Notes: a model not told the origin generated them from the letters alone. 64,000 bases of DNA from CAWBRT01 sp963832785 (GCA_963832785.1 CAWHVF010000005.1:744001-808000); one strand, 5' to 3'; positions 36,016 to 46,616 are shown, counted from the stretch's first letter. A program made the numbers and translations.

Positions 36016-36085
36016 GCGCCGCGCTGGACGTAAAAGCCGGCAAACGGCGTCGCCGCGCTGGCCGAGGCGAAATACAGGAGTAGCC

Positions 36086-39000
36086 GTGAGCTGGAAGAAG
36101 ATTGCCGCCTGGAGCACGCTGGCGCTGGCGGCGCTGATCGTGGTTGCCATTGGGGTTGGCGTGGCCCTGTTACGGACGCCGGCCTTCCGGCATTATTTGC
36201 TCGGCAAGGTCGAGCAGGCCGCCAGCCAGTCGCTTAATACTCCGGTTATGGCGCGGGAACTCCGGCTGCACCTCTCACCGATTTCGGCCGCCTTGTACGG
36301 CGTGGTGGTGCGCGGCACCGGCCCGGACGGCCAGCCGCCGCTGCTTACGGTCGATCGCATCAGGATCGCCATTAAGATCCTGTCGGTTGTCCGCCGGCGT
36401 TGGAACCTGAACGATATAGAGATCGACCACCCGGTGGCGCACGTGGCCGCCGTAAACGAGCGGGAATAGGCAAACCTGCCCCGGCCCGGCGGCTCCACGC
36501 ATTCGGAAAACGTCTTCGATCTGGCCATCCAGCACGCGCGGCTGACTGGTGGCGAACTTTATTACCACGACCGCCAGATTCCGATCAGCGCCGATCTGCA
36601 CGACCTGGAGTTCCGCTCGGCCTACGATGGCGTCCAGGGCGGGCGCTACTTCGGCAGCCTGGAATACCGCGATGGGCACCTTATCTATGGGCAATATGCT
36701 CCGCTGCCGCATGACCTCCGCGCCAGCTTCGAGGCCACTCGCCAGGAGCTGACCCTGCGTCCGGCGGTGCTGGCCGTCGCGGGCTCCAGGCTGGAGTTGG
36801 AAGCCACGCTGCGCAATTACAGTCAACCCACGGTCGATGCCAATTACCGCGGGCAAATAGACAGCGCGGAGCTGCGCCGTATCCTGCGCGACTCCAATGT
36901 ACCTTCAGGCACGCTGCAACTGACCGGATCGGCACATTACCAGGAGATGCCGGGGCGTTCCCTGCTTGACACGCTCTCTGTTCAAGGAGAGCTCGGCAGT
37001 CGTGCACTGCTGGTACAGACCTCGGCGGCACAGAGCGAAATCCGCGACGTGCTCGCGCGCTTCGAGCTCCACCAGGGCGACCTGAATGTGCCGGAGATGC
37101 GGCTTACCATCCTGGGTGGAGCGCTCAGCGCCAAGGGATCAATCGAGAACCTGGCCGGCCGGCAGCGCGGGCACTTTCTGGCGTCCCTGCGCGGCGCATC
37201 GCTGGCGGAGTTGCAGGCCAAGGCCAGTTCGGCTTCCGTGGGCCAGGCCAGGCTGGGCGGCGTGGTGAACGCCGATGCCGACGCGCGCTGGCTGGGCAGC
37301 GTTCGCGATGTCGTCGCCAAGCTGGAGGCAACGATCATGTCCACGATCGCAGCGCGGCAGCCCGGCCCCATTCCGCTCGACGGCGTCATCCATGCCCGCT
37401 ATGCAGGGGCAACCGGAGCGCTCGACATCGCGCCAAGCTACCTGCGGATTCCGCAAACCAGGCTCGAACTAAATGGTAGGCTCTCGCCTCAGCCCGGAGC
37501 GGTCCGCTCCAGCCTGCAGTTCGTGCTCGAAACCAACTCGCTGCAGGAGCTTGAGACAGTAGCCGATACGTTTCGCGTGTCCCCATCCGGACCCCCACTC
37601 GGGCTTTCTGGCACGGCGTCATTTCGCGGCAGCGTGCAGGGATCGCTCGCCAATCCGCAAATCAGTGGGCAACTCGCCGCCCACGACCTTCGCCTGCGGG
37701 GCAGCACCTTTCGCCTGTTGCGCGCCAGCATAAGCGCCAGTCCAAGCCAGCTCGCACTGCAGAACGGACAAGCGGATTTAGCGCCTCGCGGACAACTTGT
37801 GTTCGACCTGCGCGCCGGGCTGAAAAAATGGTCTTTCAGCGCGGCCGCTCCCGTGGCCATCACGGTGCGCGCTTCGCAGTTGCCAGTGGCTGAGCTGGCC
37901 CGCGCCGCGGGGATGCGAGCATACTTGGCCGGCACTCTGAATGGCGGTTTGACGCTGCACGGCACGATGAAAAACCCGGTCGGCCACGGCCAGCTCACGG
38001 TTACCAAAGCGCTGCTGCTGGGCGAGCCGGTGCAGTCGCTCGATCTCAGCTTTCAAGGCACCGAGCAGCAGGTAGACGCTGCCCTGACGATGCGCGCGCC
38101 GGCTGGGAACGCCGACGCGCAGCTCACGTATTACCCGCGGCAGCAGGGCTACCAGTTCGAACTGCGGGCGCCAGAGTTGCATCTCGACCGGCTGCGCGCC
38201 GCCCGCGCCCGCAGCCTCGCCCTTGCCGGCCAGCTCAGCCTCATCGCCAATGGACGAGGCACAATCACCAATCCCGAGTTGCAGGCAAGCCTCCGCATTC
38301 CGGAGCTGCGAGCGCGGGGGCAGGCGGTGAGCCAGGTCAATCTGCAGGCTTCCATCGCCAACCGGAAAACCCAATTCACCTTCGATTCGCGTGCCGTCGG
38401 CAGCGCCATAAGCGCGCATGGGAGTATCGCCTTGAGAGACGATTATCCAATCACCGCCACCCTGGACACGCAGACCATCCCCCTGCAACCTCTGCTCGCC
38501 ATGTATGCGCCGGCGCAGGCCGCCGACACGAGGGGTCAGACCGAACTGCACGCCACCCTGAGCGGGCCCCTGCGCCAGCCGCAACAACTGCAAGCGCACT
38601 TCACGATTCCCGTCCTGCAGGTTGGATATCAGGACCTGCAGTTGGCGGCCAGCGCTCCCATTCGCGCCGATCTGGCCAACGGCGTGCTGAGTTTGCGGCC
38701 GGCCGAGCTGAAGGGCACGGAGACAGACTTGCGTTTTCAGGGCGAGATGCCGCTGGCGGCGAACACCCCGGCTTCACTCACCATGTCTGGAACCATAGGC
38801 CTGCAACTGCTGCGCATCCTGCAGCCCGGACTGGAAAGCAGCGGCCAGTTGCAGTTCGACATCCGCTCGCAAGTCAGCCGCTCGAACCCGGCAATACAGG
38901 GCCAGATACGGGTGGTTAACGCCGCGCTTCTGCCGGCTGATTCGCCGGTGGGACTGAGCGGCGCAAACGGCGTGCTCACGCTCTCCAACCAGCGGCTGGA

Positions 39001-40033
39001 GATCAGCCAATTCCAGGGCAAAATCGGCAGCGGCACGTTCACCGCCAGCGGAGGAATCACATACCGGCAGAACATCCGCTTCGATCTCACCGCCTCCGCC
39101 AGCGGGGTTCAAGCGATTTACCAGGGAATTCGCATCGGCCTGGACAGCAAATTGGCCTTCACCGGCACCACGCAAACGGCCCTGTTGAGCGGCCAAGTGA
39201 CGGTAACCAAGTTGTCGGTGACCCCCGACTTCGATGCGGCCAGCTTGACCGCCGGCAGCAGTCCCGTCGTCTCGACATCCAGTACCGGATTTCTTCAGCA
39301 GATCAAGCTGAACATCGGAGTGCAGTCTGCCGGCCCGCTGGAGGTGGTCAGCAGAACGCTTACGGTTGCGGGAACGGCCAATCTGCGCGTCTCCGGCAGC
39401 GGCGCGCAGCCGACCGTGCTTGGCCGCTTCGATGTCAATCGCGGGGACCTCATTATGTTCGGCAACCGCTACGTGCTCCAGCCGGGCACGGTGGACTTCA
39501 TCAACCCCGTGCGAACCGAGCCCGTCATCAATCTCGCCGCCACCACTACCATCGACCAGTACAACATCAACCTGCGTCTGCAAGGGCCGCTGGAACGTCT
39601 GCAAACCAGCTATTCATCGGACCCGTCGCTGCCGCCGGTGGATATTATCAACCTGCTGGCCTTTGGCAAGACCACCGAGAGCGGCGGCATAACCACGGCG
39701 CCCGGCAGCCTGGGAGCGGAATCGGTGCTGGCTTCCGGAGTCAGCAGCGGAATCACCAGCCAGGTGGAAAAAGTGGCTGGCATCTCGCACCTGTCCATCG
39801 ATCCGGCCCTGGGTGGCACTGGCAGCGGCACGCAGCAGAGCCCGGGAGCTCGCATTACCGTTCAGCAGCGTGTCACCGGCAATTTGTTTGTCACTTTTGC
39901 CACCGACGTAACTTCGACGCAGAACCAGGTAATCCAAGTCGAGTATCAGTTCTCGCCGCGCTGGGCCTTCAGCGGTGTACGCGATCAGAATGGCGGCTTC
40001 GGCTTCGACTTCCGCCTGCGCAAGCAATTTTGA
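36086..40033 (+). pseudogene. tamB: TamB (DUF490) translocation/assembly module protein with in-frame amber codon
   Basis: The GTG at 36086 (CAGGAG upstream) begins a signal-anchor, then a beta-helix protein. The first 127 residues (to AAVNERE) end at TAG 36467-36469, but the same frame continues without a break as ANLPRPGGSTHSENVFDLAI and runs to TGA 40033, 1315 codons in all. The C-terminal DUF490 domain has TVDFINPVRTEPVINLAA and VDIINLLAFGKT, so the whole protein is otherwise complete. A CAG-to-TAG change would explain the stop. TamB-type proteins span the periplasm and move lipids. Confidence 0.85.
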
Positions 40034-40377
40034 ACCCGGCGGCGATTGGCCAGGCCCCTGCCGCGGCAGAAAAACCGCGTGCGGCAAAAGTGATTTCAGT
40101 TCCACTAATTTGCATTTTCGTGCCCATCCAGCGCAGCTCAGGCCCTTGATCCGGAACAAATTGCGCAGCCCAACTTCGGCATTGGGCAAGCTTTTTCGTC
40201 GTTTCGTATTTACTCTGCCGGGTCAAGTAGCAGAACCAGGGAAGGCATCAATTCAAGTTCCATATTTTTTCCCGCGGGGCTTCCCCAAAAGTCCCAAGAT
40301 GAGGTTTAATAGTTGTTGTCGTCGGCAATTTGCCCCTCGCGAATTGTCGAACGAAATGAAGCAGGAGTTGTTGTAAA
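40034..40377. other. Intergenic region, no gene seen
   Basis: No convincing reading frame or repeat lies in these 344 bases. GCAGGAG at about 40362 is the ribosome site of the following gene. Confidence 0.4.
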
Positions 40378-40638
40378 ATGCCGAGGACCAGAAAGCCAGC
40401 CGATTCCGTCCCTGCCAAGAAGAGTTCCCGCTTCCGGAGCAAGCCTGCCACGATTGAGCCCGCTGCTAATCCAGCCGAGGAGCCAGCAGCCGCTACAGTA
40501 GCAGCTTACCCGGCAGTGGAGGAACAGATCCGGGCGCGCGCCTACCAGCTATTTTTGGAGCGCGGAGGCCACGGGGGAAGCGCTGAAGAAGATTGGTTCC
40601 GGGCCGAGGCAGAGGTGCGCACCGGTCACCTTATCTAG
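40378..40638 (+). CDS. DUF2934 protein
   Basis: The 86-residue protein has a Lys/Ala/Pro-rich N-terminal half and the DUF2934 signature near residues 50-80: EEQIRARAYQLFLERGGHGGSAEEDWFRAEAEV. This family is common in acidobacteria and its function is unknown. It is followed after 18 bases by a response regulator gene, so the two are probably co-transcribed. Confidence 0.88.
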   Translation: MPRTRKPADSVPAKKSSRFRSKPATIEPAANPAEEPAAATVAAYPAVEEQIRARAYQLFLERGGHGGSAEEDWFRAEAEVRTGHLI

Positions 40639-40656
40639 CATGGCGAGGCGGAAGGG

Positions 40657-41016
40657 TTGAAACAGATTCTGCTGATCGACGATAGCGCAACCCAGTTGCG
40701 CCTGCGTGAGACCATCTTGCGCGATTCAGGCTTTACCGTCGACATAGCCACCAGCATTGATTCGGCCATGAAGCTCTTGCGCGCTTATCCCGAGCGCTTT
40801 GGCCTGGTGATCAGCGACCATCTCCTGCAGGGGGCCACCGGGGTAGACGTAGTAACCCGCATTCGGACTTTCCTGCCTAACATGCCGATCATCATCATCA
40901 GTGGCATGCCCGACCTGGAACAGGACTACAAGGGCATGAACGTGCTCGTGCGTCAGAAACCCCTGCTTCCCACCGAATTGATCGCCCTGGCGCAGTCGCA
41001 TATGCAAGCTGCGTGA
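40657..41016 (+). CDS. Single-domain response regulator (receiver domain)
   Basis: The 119-residue protein is one REC domain: ILLIDDSATQ (acidic pair), FGLVISDHLLQG with the phosphoacceptor Asp, IIIISGMP (Ser at the switch position) and VRQKPLLP (Lys). There is no output domain, so it may act by protein contact, as CheY-type proteins do. The TTG start follows GGAAGG at a short distance, so the exact start is open. Confidence 0.85.
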   Translation: MKQILLIDDSATQLRLRETILRDSGFTVDIATSIDSAMKLLRAYPERFGLVISDHLLQGATGVDVVTRIRTFLPNMPIIIISGMPDLEQDYKGMNVLVRQKPLLPTELIALAQSHMQAA

Positions 41017-41080
41017 CAGAGGGGACGGCCGGCATAACTTTCTTTTTTCTCCTACCAAAATTAAGGGCGAGTCTCCTCAG

Positions 41081-41313
41081 GGGCTATTGAGTACTGCAAA
41101 AATAATGTCCTCCCAAAATATGAATTGTCATTCCGGAGCCGCGCAACCGGAGCCGCGATCGCGCGGCGGAGTGGAGGAACCTTGTGTTTGGTGCCGGAAA
41201 ACACAGGGTGGCTCTACTGCGGCGCTGCGCGCCTCCGCTCGCCATGACAACTTTCCAGTGGGCACCTGATTGCAGGGTGTAGGACATTACATATGCAGCC
41301 CTCAATAAAGCCC
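41081..41313 (+). repeat. MITE-like element, copy B (direct copy of 14181-14397)
   Basis: It runs from GGGGCTATTGAG to CTCAATAAAGCCC and shares about 205 bp with copy A. Unlike copy A it has an extra stretch where CCGGAGCCGCG is repeated. The ends form the same inverted repeat, GGCT-ATTGAG and CTCAATA-AGCC. Confidence 0.85.
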
Positions 41314-41391
41314 GCATATCTATCGGCTCTGAACGGCGCGGCTTTAGCTAAAGCCAGGCCCTTTCAAAGACCAGTTTATTGAAATCTAGGC

Positions 41392-41459
41392 AAACCACAG
41401 AGGAATATAGAGTCAAGCACTGTGGTTTTCTCTGTGCAACTCTGTGTCCTCTGTGGTTT
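41392..41459. repeat. Inverted repeat with 13-bp arms
   Basis: AAACCACAGAGGA (41392-41404) and its exact inverse TCCTCTGTGGTTT (41447-41459) enclose 42 bases, which include another CTGTGGTT/CACAG set. It is close to the end of the acetoacetyl-CoA synthetase gene and may act as a terminator. Confidence 0.65.
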
Positions 41460-41523
41460 CTTGCATCGATTGACAGGCAGAGGCTGGCTCGCGGGCGGTC
41501 GAGGCGTTGCCAACTGCGCGTCA

Positions 41524-43521
41524 TCATTTCTGCAGTTCCGGCCGGTCTTTGTAGAAGTCGAGCACATCGGGATTGGCGAGCGCGTCGCGATGCCTGACCT
41601 GACGCCCGTGCACCACGTCGCGCACGGCCACCTCGACGATCTTGCCGCTCTTGGTGCGGGGGATGTCGTCCACCTGCAGTATTTTCGAGGGCACGTGACG
41701 GGGAGTGGTGTTGCGGCGGATCTGCGTTCGGATTTGCTCCTCCAGCGCCGGGGTCAGCGTCAGGCCCTCGCGCAGGCGCACGAACAGCACGACGCGCACG
41801 TCGTTATTCCAGCTTTGGCCGATGACGATGCTCTCCAGGATTTCCGGTATCTGGTCGACCTGGCGGTAGATTTCGGCGGTTCCGATGCGCACCCCGCCTG
41901 GGTTCAGCACGGCATCCGAGCGGCCGTAGATGATCACGCCGTCGCGCGGTGTAATGGCTGTCCAGTCGCCGTGATGCCAGACGCCGGGGAAACGCTGGAA
42001 ATAGGCGGCGCGGTACTTCCTGCCATCAGGATCGTTCCAGAAGCCGATCGGCATCGAGGGGAAAGGCTGCACGCAGACCAGTTCTCCCTTGACCCCGCGC
42101 ACCGGCTGTCCGTGGTCGTCGAAGACTTCCACCGCCATGCCCAGGCCGCGTGCCTGGATTTCGCCTCGGTAGACCGGGCCGATGGGATTGCCCAACACGA
42201 AACAGGAGACGATATCGGTGCCGCCCGAGATCGAGGCCAAGTGCACGTCGCTCTTGATGGACCGGTAGACGTAGTCGAAGCTCTCCGGGAGCAGCGGCGA
42301 GCCGGTCGAGGTGATGGTGCGCAGCCAGGTGAGCTGGTGCATCCTGGCGGGTTCCAGCCCGGCCTTGGCGCAGGCGTCGATGTACTTGGCCGAGACGCCC
42401 AGCAGCGTCATGCGCTCGGCATCGGCCAGATCGAACAACACGCTGGCCGAAGGATAGTACGGCGAGCCGTCGTAGAGCAGCAAAGTCGCCTCCGAGGCCA
42501 GGCCGGAGGCCAGCCAGTTCCACATCATCCAGGAACAGGTGGTGAAGTAGAACAGGCGGTCGCCGGGCTTCAGGTCGCAATGCAGCTTGTGCTCTTTGAG
42601 GTGCTGCAGCAGGGTGCCGCCGGCGCCGTGAACGATGCACTTCGGCGGTCCCGTCGTGCCTGAGGAAAACAGGATGTAGAGCGGATGGTTGAACGGCAGG
42701 CGCGTGAATTCCAGCTCGGCGGGCGGGTAAGCGGCCACGTAATCAGGCAGGGCGACGGCTTTATCTATGCCGTCAATTTTCGGCGCGTCGGAGACATAGG
42801 GGATGACTACCACCCGCGACAGCGATGGGAGCTGGGGCACGATTTCGGCCAGCCTGCCAAGCACGTCGTGGCATTTGCCGTTGTAAAAATAGCCATCGAC
42901 GGCGAACAGCACCTTGGGCTCGATCTGTCCGAAGCGGTCGAGCACGCCTTGCACGCCGAAATCAGGCGAGCAGGACGACCACACCGCACCCAGGCTGGCC
43001 GCGGCCAGCATGGCCACGATGGCCTCGGGGACGTTGGGCACGATGCCGGCTACCCGGTCGCCCGGGCCCACGCCTTCCGCCTTGAGCGCCTGCTGCAGGC
43101 GCGAGACAGCGGCATTCAGTTCGGCCCAGCTCATGCGCCGCCGCACTTTGTCCTCGCCCCAGAAGACGAGCGCGTCGGAGGCGTCGTGGCGGCGCAACAG
43201 GTTTTCCGCGAAGTTCAGCCGCGCTCGGGGAAAGAAGCGCGCGCCCGGCATCTGCTCGGAGTTTTCCAGCACCACCTCGCCCGGGCGGTCGCCTATGACG
43301 CCGCAGAAGTTCCATATCAGCGGCCAGAAATCGGCGGGGTTGTCGACGGACCAGCGCCACAAGGCATCGTAATCGCGAAAGCTACGGCCGGCGGCGCTCT
43401 CGGCCGCTTTCAGGAAGCGGGTCAGGTTTGCGGCAGCCGTTCGCGCCGGCGATGGCTGCCACAGCCGCGGAGCGTCATCCGCGCCGGAAATGGTGCTGGG
43501 GGAGATAACTGGATTGCTCAT
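41524..43521 (-). CDS. aacS: Acetoacetyl-CoA synthetase
   Basis: The 665-residue ANL-superfamily enzyme has the family's extended N-terminus (LWQPSPARTAAANLTRFL), the AMP-binding loop LFSSGTTGPPKCIVHGAGG, SPDFGVQGVLDRFGQIEPKVLF, TSTGSPLLPESFDYVY, GVWHHGDWTAI and the catalytic Lys in RTKSGKIVE near the C-terminus. These features separate it from acetyl-CoA synthetases. It makes acetoacetyl-CoA from acetoacetate, ATP and CoA, and so may link to the CoA-transferase and thiolase genes nearby. Confidence 0.93.
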   Translation of the reverse strand: MSNPVISPSTISGADDAPRLWQPSPARTAAANLTRFLKAAESAAGRSFRDYDALWRWSVDNPADFWPLIWNFCGVIGDRPGEVVLENSEQMPGARFFPRARLNFAENLLRRHDASDALVFWGEDKVRRRMSWAELNAAVSRLQQALKAEGVGPGDRVAGIVPNVPEAIVAMLAAASLGAVWSSCSPDFGVQGVLDRFGQIEPKVLFAVDGYFYNGKCHDVLGRLAEIVPQLPSLSRVVVIPYVSDAPKIDGIDKAVALPDYVAAYPPAELEFTRLPFNHPLYILFSSGTTGPPKCIVHGAGGTLLQHLKEHKLHCDLKPGDRLFYFTTCSWMMWNWLASGLASEATLLLYDGSPYYPSASVLFDLADAERMTLLGVSAKYIDACAKAGLEPARMHQLTWLRTITSTGSPLLPESFDYVYRSIKSDVHLASISGGTDIVSCFVLGNPIGPVYRGEIQARGLGMAVEVFDDHGQPVRGVKGELVCVQPFPSMPIGFWNDPDGRKYRAAYFQRFPGVWHHGDWTAITPRDGVIIYGRSDAVLNPGGVRIGTAEIYRQVDQIPEILESIVIGQSWNNDVRVVLFVRLREGLTLTPALEEQIRTQIRRNTTPRHVPSKILQVDDIPRTKSGKIVEVAVRDVVHGRQVRHRDALANPDVLDFYKDRPELQK

Positions 43522-43661
43522 CGGGCGCCTCGGGAGTGGGAAAGTAGCGGGCCCTATTAACCATAAGATGCAGCCTCCCGGTTGGGCGCTGCAGGCGCAA
43601 GCTCCTGAAACCAGCTATCTCGGTGGCAGCAAACTCGGGCGTGTTCACACTACCGGCGGGG

Positions 43662-43901
43662 TGAAGAGGAGGCACTTGGGGAGTCGGTATTCCGTTTGCA
43701 CCTGTCATGCTGAGCGATACCGGGGCCTCAGCAACGGCCGCGGTTGCCGTTGCTGGGGTGGTGAGCGAAGCATCCCGGCACGGTGGGCAGCCGAAAACGA
43801 AGTTGAAGGACTTTTATAGAAAAGCTGCAGGCAGCGCTGGTTAGGACAGTTACCAGGGATGCTTCGCGCGACCGAGGCGCTCAGCATGACAACTCGGAAA
43901 C
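43662..43901 (-). repeat. Dispersed element, copy 2 (inverted relative to 2949-3188)
   Basis: About 240 bp that match the reverse complement of copy 1 from GTTTCCGAGTTGTCATGCTG to AAGTGCCTC. The few differences are short indels. It fills most of the gap between the synthetase and nitrilase genes. Confidence 0.85.
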
Positions 43902-43950
43902 TCATGTGCTGTCGGCGCCTTCTGTCTCCTCAGTACCCTCTGTGCTCCGG

Positions 43951-44919
43951 TTAAGAAGTTCCCTTCCCGGCGAAAGCGACTCCAGTCTCCTCTGCCGTGC
44001 TGACGACCGGAGCGGTCCGCTGCTCGTTGACGTGCAGGCGAAAGACATCCGGCCGGGCGTAGTGTCCGACCACATCGAAGTCATACTTGGCGCGAGGAAT
44101 TTCCTGCATGTCGATCTCGGCGGTAAGGATGCACTCCTGCTCGTAGTTGGGTCCGGTCAGCACACGTCCCAGCGGATCGATGATGGAGCTGCCGCCGCGC
44201 ATCAGGACCGTGCCGGGGTCATCGCCTTGCACCGCCGGATAATCCTGCGGGAAGCTGCCGCGCTTGATGTACTGGCAGGCGCTGAGGACGAAGCAACGAC
44301 CCTCCAGGGCGATGTGGCGCATGCTGGGCAGCCAGGTCTCGCGATCATCGGCCGTGGGCGCGCAGTAGAGCTGCACGCCTTTGGCGTACATCGCCATGCG
44401 CAGCATGGGCATGTAATTCTCCCAGCAGATGACGGCGCCAAGCTTCCCCAGGCTGGTGTCAAACACCGAAATGGTCGAGCCGTCGCCGAATCCCCAGACC
44501 AGGCGCTCGTGCGCAGTGGGCATAAGCTTGCGATGTTTGCCCAGCAGCGTGCCGTCGGCGGCAAAAAATAGCGCGGTGCAATAAAGCGTGTTGCCGCCAC
44601 GCTCGATCACCCCAATTACCAAGTGAATATTATTCTCGCGCGCGGCGGCGGAGAGCATCTTGGTGGCCGGACCGGGAACCTCTATGGCGCTGGCCCAGTA
44701 GCGGCGAAATTGTTCGCGCCCCTCCGGCGTGCGGCTGCCTACCCGCGAGCCGAAATCCAGCCCTTTGGGATAGGCCGAGATAAACGCCTCCGGGAAGACG
44801 GCCAACGCCGCTCCTTTGGCTGCCGCTTCCGCCGCCAGCCGGCAGGCTTTCTCCACGCTGGCTTGCCAATCGAAGGGAACCGCTCCTGCCTGCACCACCG
44901 CTGCCCGAAACTGTTCCAC
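43951..44919 (-). CDS. Nitrilase-superfamily hydrolase (nitrilase/cyanide hydratase branch)
   Basis: The 322-residue protein has the Glu-Lys-Cys triad of the superfamily: Glu44 in AVFPEAFIS, Lys131 in GKHRKLMPT and Cys165 in AVICWENYMP. The HRKLMPT and CWEN(Y/L)MP forms point to true aliphatic or aromatic nitrilases rather than amidases. It should convert a nitrile to a carboxylate plus ammonia. The GTG at 44919 is chosen because AAGGAGG lies 5 bases upstream; the frame is open to 44982, but that part is repeat sequence. Confidence 0.88.
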   Translation of the reverse strand: MEQFRAAVVQAGAVPFDWQASVEKACRLAAEAAAKGAALAVFPEAFISAYPKGLDFGSRVGSRTPEGREQFRRYWASAIEVPGPATKMLSAAARENNIHLVIGVIERGGNTLYCTALFFAADGTLLGKHRKLMPTAHERLVWGFGDGSTISVFDTSLGKLGAVICWENYMPMLRMAMYAKGVQLYCAPTADDRETWLPSMRHIALEGRCFVLSACQYIKRGSFPQDYPAVQGDDPGTVLMRGGSSIIDPLGRVLTGPNYEQECILTAEIDMQEIPRAKYDFDVVGHYARPDVFRLHVNEQRTAPVVSTAEETGVAFAGKGTS

Positions 44920-44929
44920 CGGAACCTCC

Positions 44930-45045
44930 TTGACATGACAAGTTTCAAAGTTTAAACGTTTCAAAGTTTCAGCGTCGAGCACGGTCTGTTCTCGCTAAAT
45001 CTTCCCTTCAAAACTCTGAAACCTTGAAACTTTGAAACCTTCCTT
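44930..45045. repeat. GTTTCAAAG-rich repeat tract
   Basis: Multiple copies of TTTCAAAGTTT and the inverse AAACTTTGAAACC appear on both sides of a short spacer. Similar tracts flank a hairpin at 50067-50250. The origin of these short repeats is unclear. Confidence 0.5.
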
Positions 45046-45143
45046 CAGACCGCACAGTATAATACTGACAAAAATTACAGTGATTTTTTCTCGATTTTAC
45101 TCGTCAGGCAAAGCGCGGCGGTCGTGCCTTGGGGAGAGCGTGA

Positions 45144-45824
45144 ATGATCGACAAACGGGTGGCAACGGTTGAGGCGGCGGTGGCTGATGTGAAGGACGGT
45201 TCAACGGTGATGATCGGCGGCTTCGGCGTAGCCGGCCTGCCGAATGAACTGATCGATGCGCTGATTTCCCATGGGGCGCGCGACCTGACGGTGGTCAACA
45301 ACAACGCCGGCAACGGCTACACCGGCCTGGCCGCCCTGCTGCAGGCCGGACTGGTGCGCAAGATCATCTGCTCGTTTCCCCGGCAGGTTGACTCCTATGT
45401 TTTCGATGAACTCTACCGCTCCGGGCGGATCGAATTGGAGCTGGTTCCCCAGGGCAACCTGGCCGAGCGCATAAGGGCGGCGGGAGCGGGCATCGGCGCC
45501 TTCTACACGCCCACCGGTTACGGAACCATCCTGGCCGAAGGCAAGGAAACGCGGACCATCAACGGCCGCAACTACGTGCTGGAGTATCCGATCCATGCCG
45601 AAGTGGCGCTGATCAAGGCCCGGGCGGCGGACCGCTGGGGGAACCTGGTGTATCGCAAGACTGGCCGCAACTTCGGTCCAATCATGGCCATGGCGGCGCG
45701 CTGCACCATCGCTCAGGTGGACGAGATCGTCGAGTTGGGAGAGTTGGGCCCGGAAAGCATAGTCACGCCGGGCATTTTCGTGCATCGGGTGGTGCAGGTG
45801 AATGCGGTAAAGACGCAAGCGTAA
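45144..45824 (+). CDS. pcaI: 3-oxoadipate CoA-transferase subunit A
   Basis: The 226-residue protein fits the alpha subunit of class I CoA-transferases: GSTVMIGGFGVAGLPNELIDAL, VNNNAGNGYTGLAALL, ICSFPRQVDSYVFDELYRSG and GAGIGAFYTPTGYGT, the last two being close to the PcaI form. With subunit B it transfers CoA from succinyl-CoA to beta-ketoadipate in aromatic degradation. An acetoacetate substrate (ScoA) cannot be excluded because an acetoacetyl-CoA synthetase gene lies nearby. The gene for subunit B begins 34 bases downstream. Confidence 0.85.
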   Translation: MIDKRVATVEAAVADVKDGSTVMIGGFGVAGLPNELIDALISHGARDLTVVNNNAGNGYTGLAALLQAGLVRKIICSFPRQVDSYVFDELYRSGRIELELVPQGNLAERIRAAGAGIGAFYTPTGYGTILAEGKETRTINGRNYVLEYPIHAEVALIKARAADRWGNLVYRKTGRNFGPIMAMAARCTIAQVDEIVELGELGPESIVTPGIFVHRVVQVNAVKTQA

Positions 45825-45858
45825 GGCCAGGGTTCTTATTTCCTTCAAGGTGAAGGTG

Positions 45859-46540
45859 ATGAAAAAACTGAATCGCGAGCAGATGGCGGCGCGGGTGGCG
45901 CGCGACATTCCCGAAGGGGCATACGTCAATCTCGGCATCGGCATGCCGACGCTGGTGGCCAATCATCTTCCCCAGGGGCGCGAGGTGATTCTGCACAGCG
46001 AGAACGGCGTGCTGGGCATGGGCCCGGCGCCCGCGCCCGGAGAAGAAGATCCCGACCTGATCAACGCCGGTAAGCAGCCGGTTACGCTATTGCCCGGCGG
46101 CTGCTTCTTCCACCATGCCGATTCGTTCGCCATGATGCGCGGCGGCCACGTGGACATCTGCGTGATGGGTGCCTTCCAGGTCTCGGCCACAGGCGACCTG
46201 GCCAACTGGCACTCGGGCGCGCCCGACGCCATTCCCGCCGTGGGCGGCGCCATGGACCTGGCCATCGGCGCCAAGCAGGTCTTCGTGATGATGGAGCACC
46301 TCACCAAGGACGGCAAGAGCAAGCTGGTGAAGCAGTGCACCTATCCGCTGACCGGCATCGCCTGCGTCTCGCGCGTCTATACCGATCTGGCGGTGATCGA
46401 TATCACTGCGCGAGGGCTTGCGCGTGGTGGAGATGGTCGAGGGCCTGGAAATGGACGAATTGCAGCGGCTCACCGGGCTGCCGCTGCTGCCAGCGCAGGC
46501 AGCGACAATGCGCTCGATGGGAGCGCAGCAGCAATCGTGA
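45859..46540 (+). pseudogene. pcaJ: 3-oxoadipate CoA-transferase subunit B, frameshifted near the end
   Basis: The main part is intact: GAYVNLGIGMPTLVANHLP, then SENGVLG with the active-site Glu, DLINAGKQPVTLLPGG, and FQVSATGDLANWH. The frame changes by one base near 46411 (GCG-C-GAG). In the shifted frame the expected end EGLRVVEMVEGLEMDELQRL continues to TGA 46538-46540. Left in the original frame the protein would carry an unrelated 57-residue tail and end at 46578. The catalytic part is complete, so some activity could remain. Confidence 0.85.
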
Positions 46541-46616
46541 ATGGCTTGCATATGGCTTGCATAAGGACACGACTTTAATCGGCGGGTGGCCCATTTAAGC
46601 CCTGCCGTTGGCTTGA

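Noticed and set aside
36767..40033. A separate gene starting at 36767
   Set aside because: The same frame is open from 36470 and encodes the expected TamB sequence, so this start is internal to the interrupted gene.
40657..41016. Response regulator as partner of the 1570-residue kinase
   Set aside because: The genes are 30 kb apart and nothing in the sequence links them.
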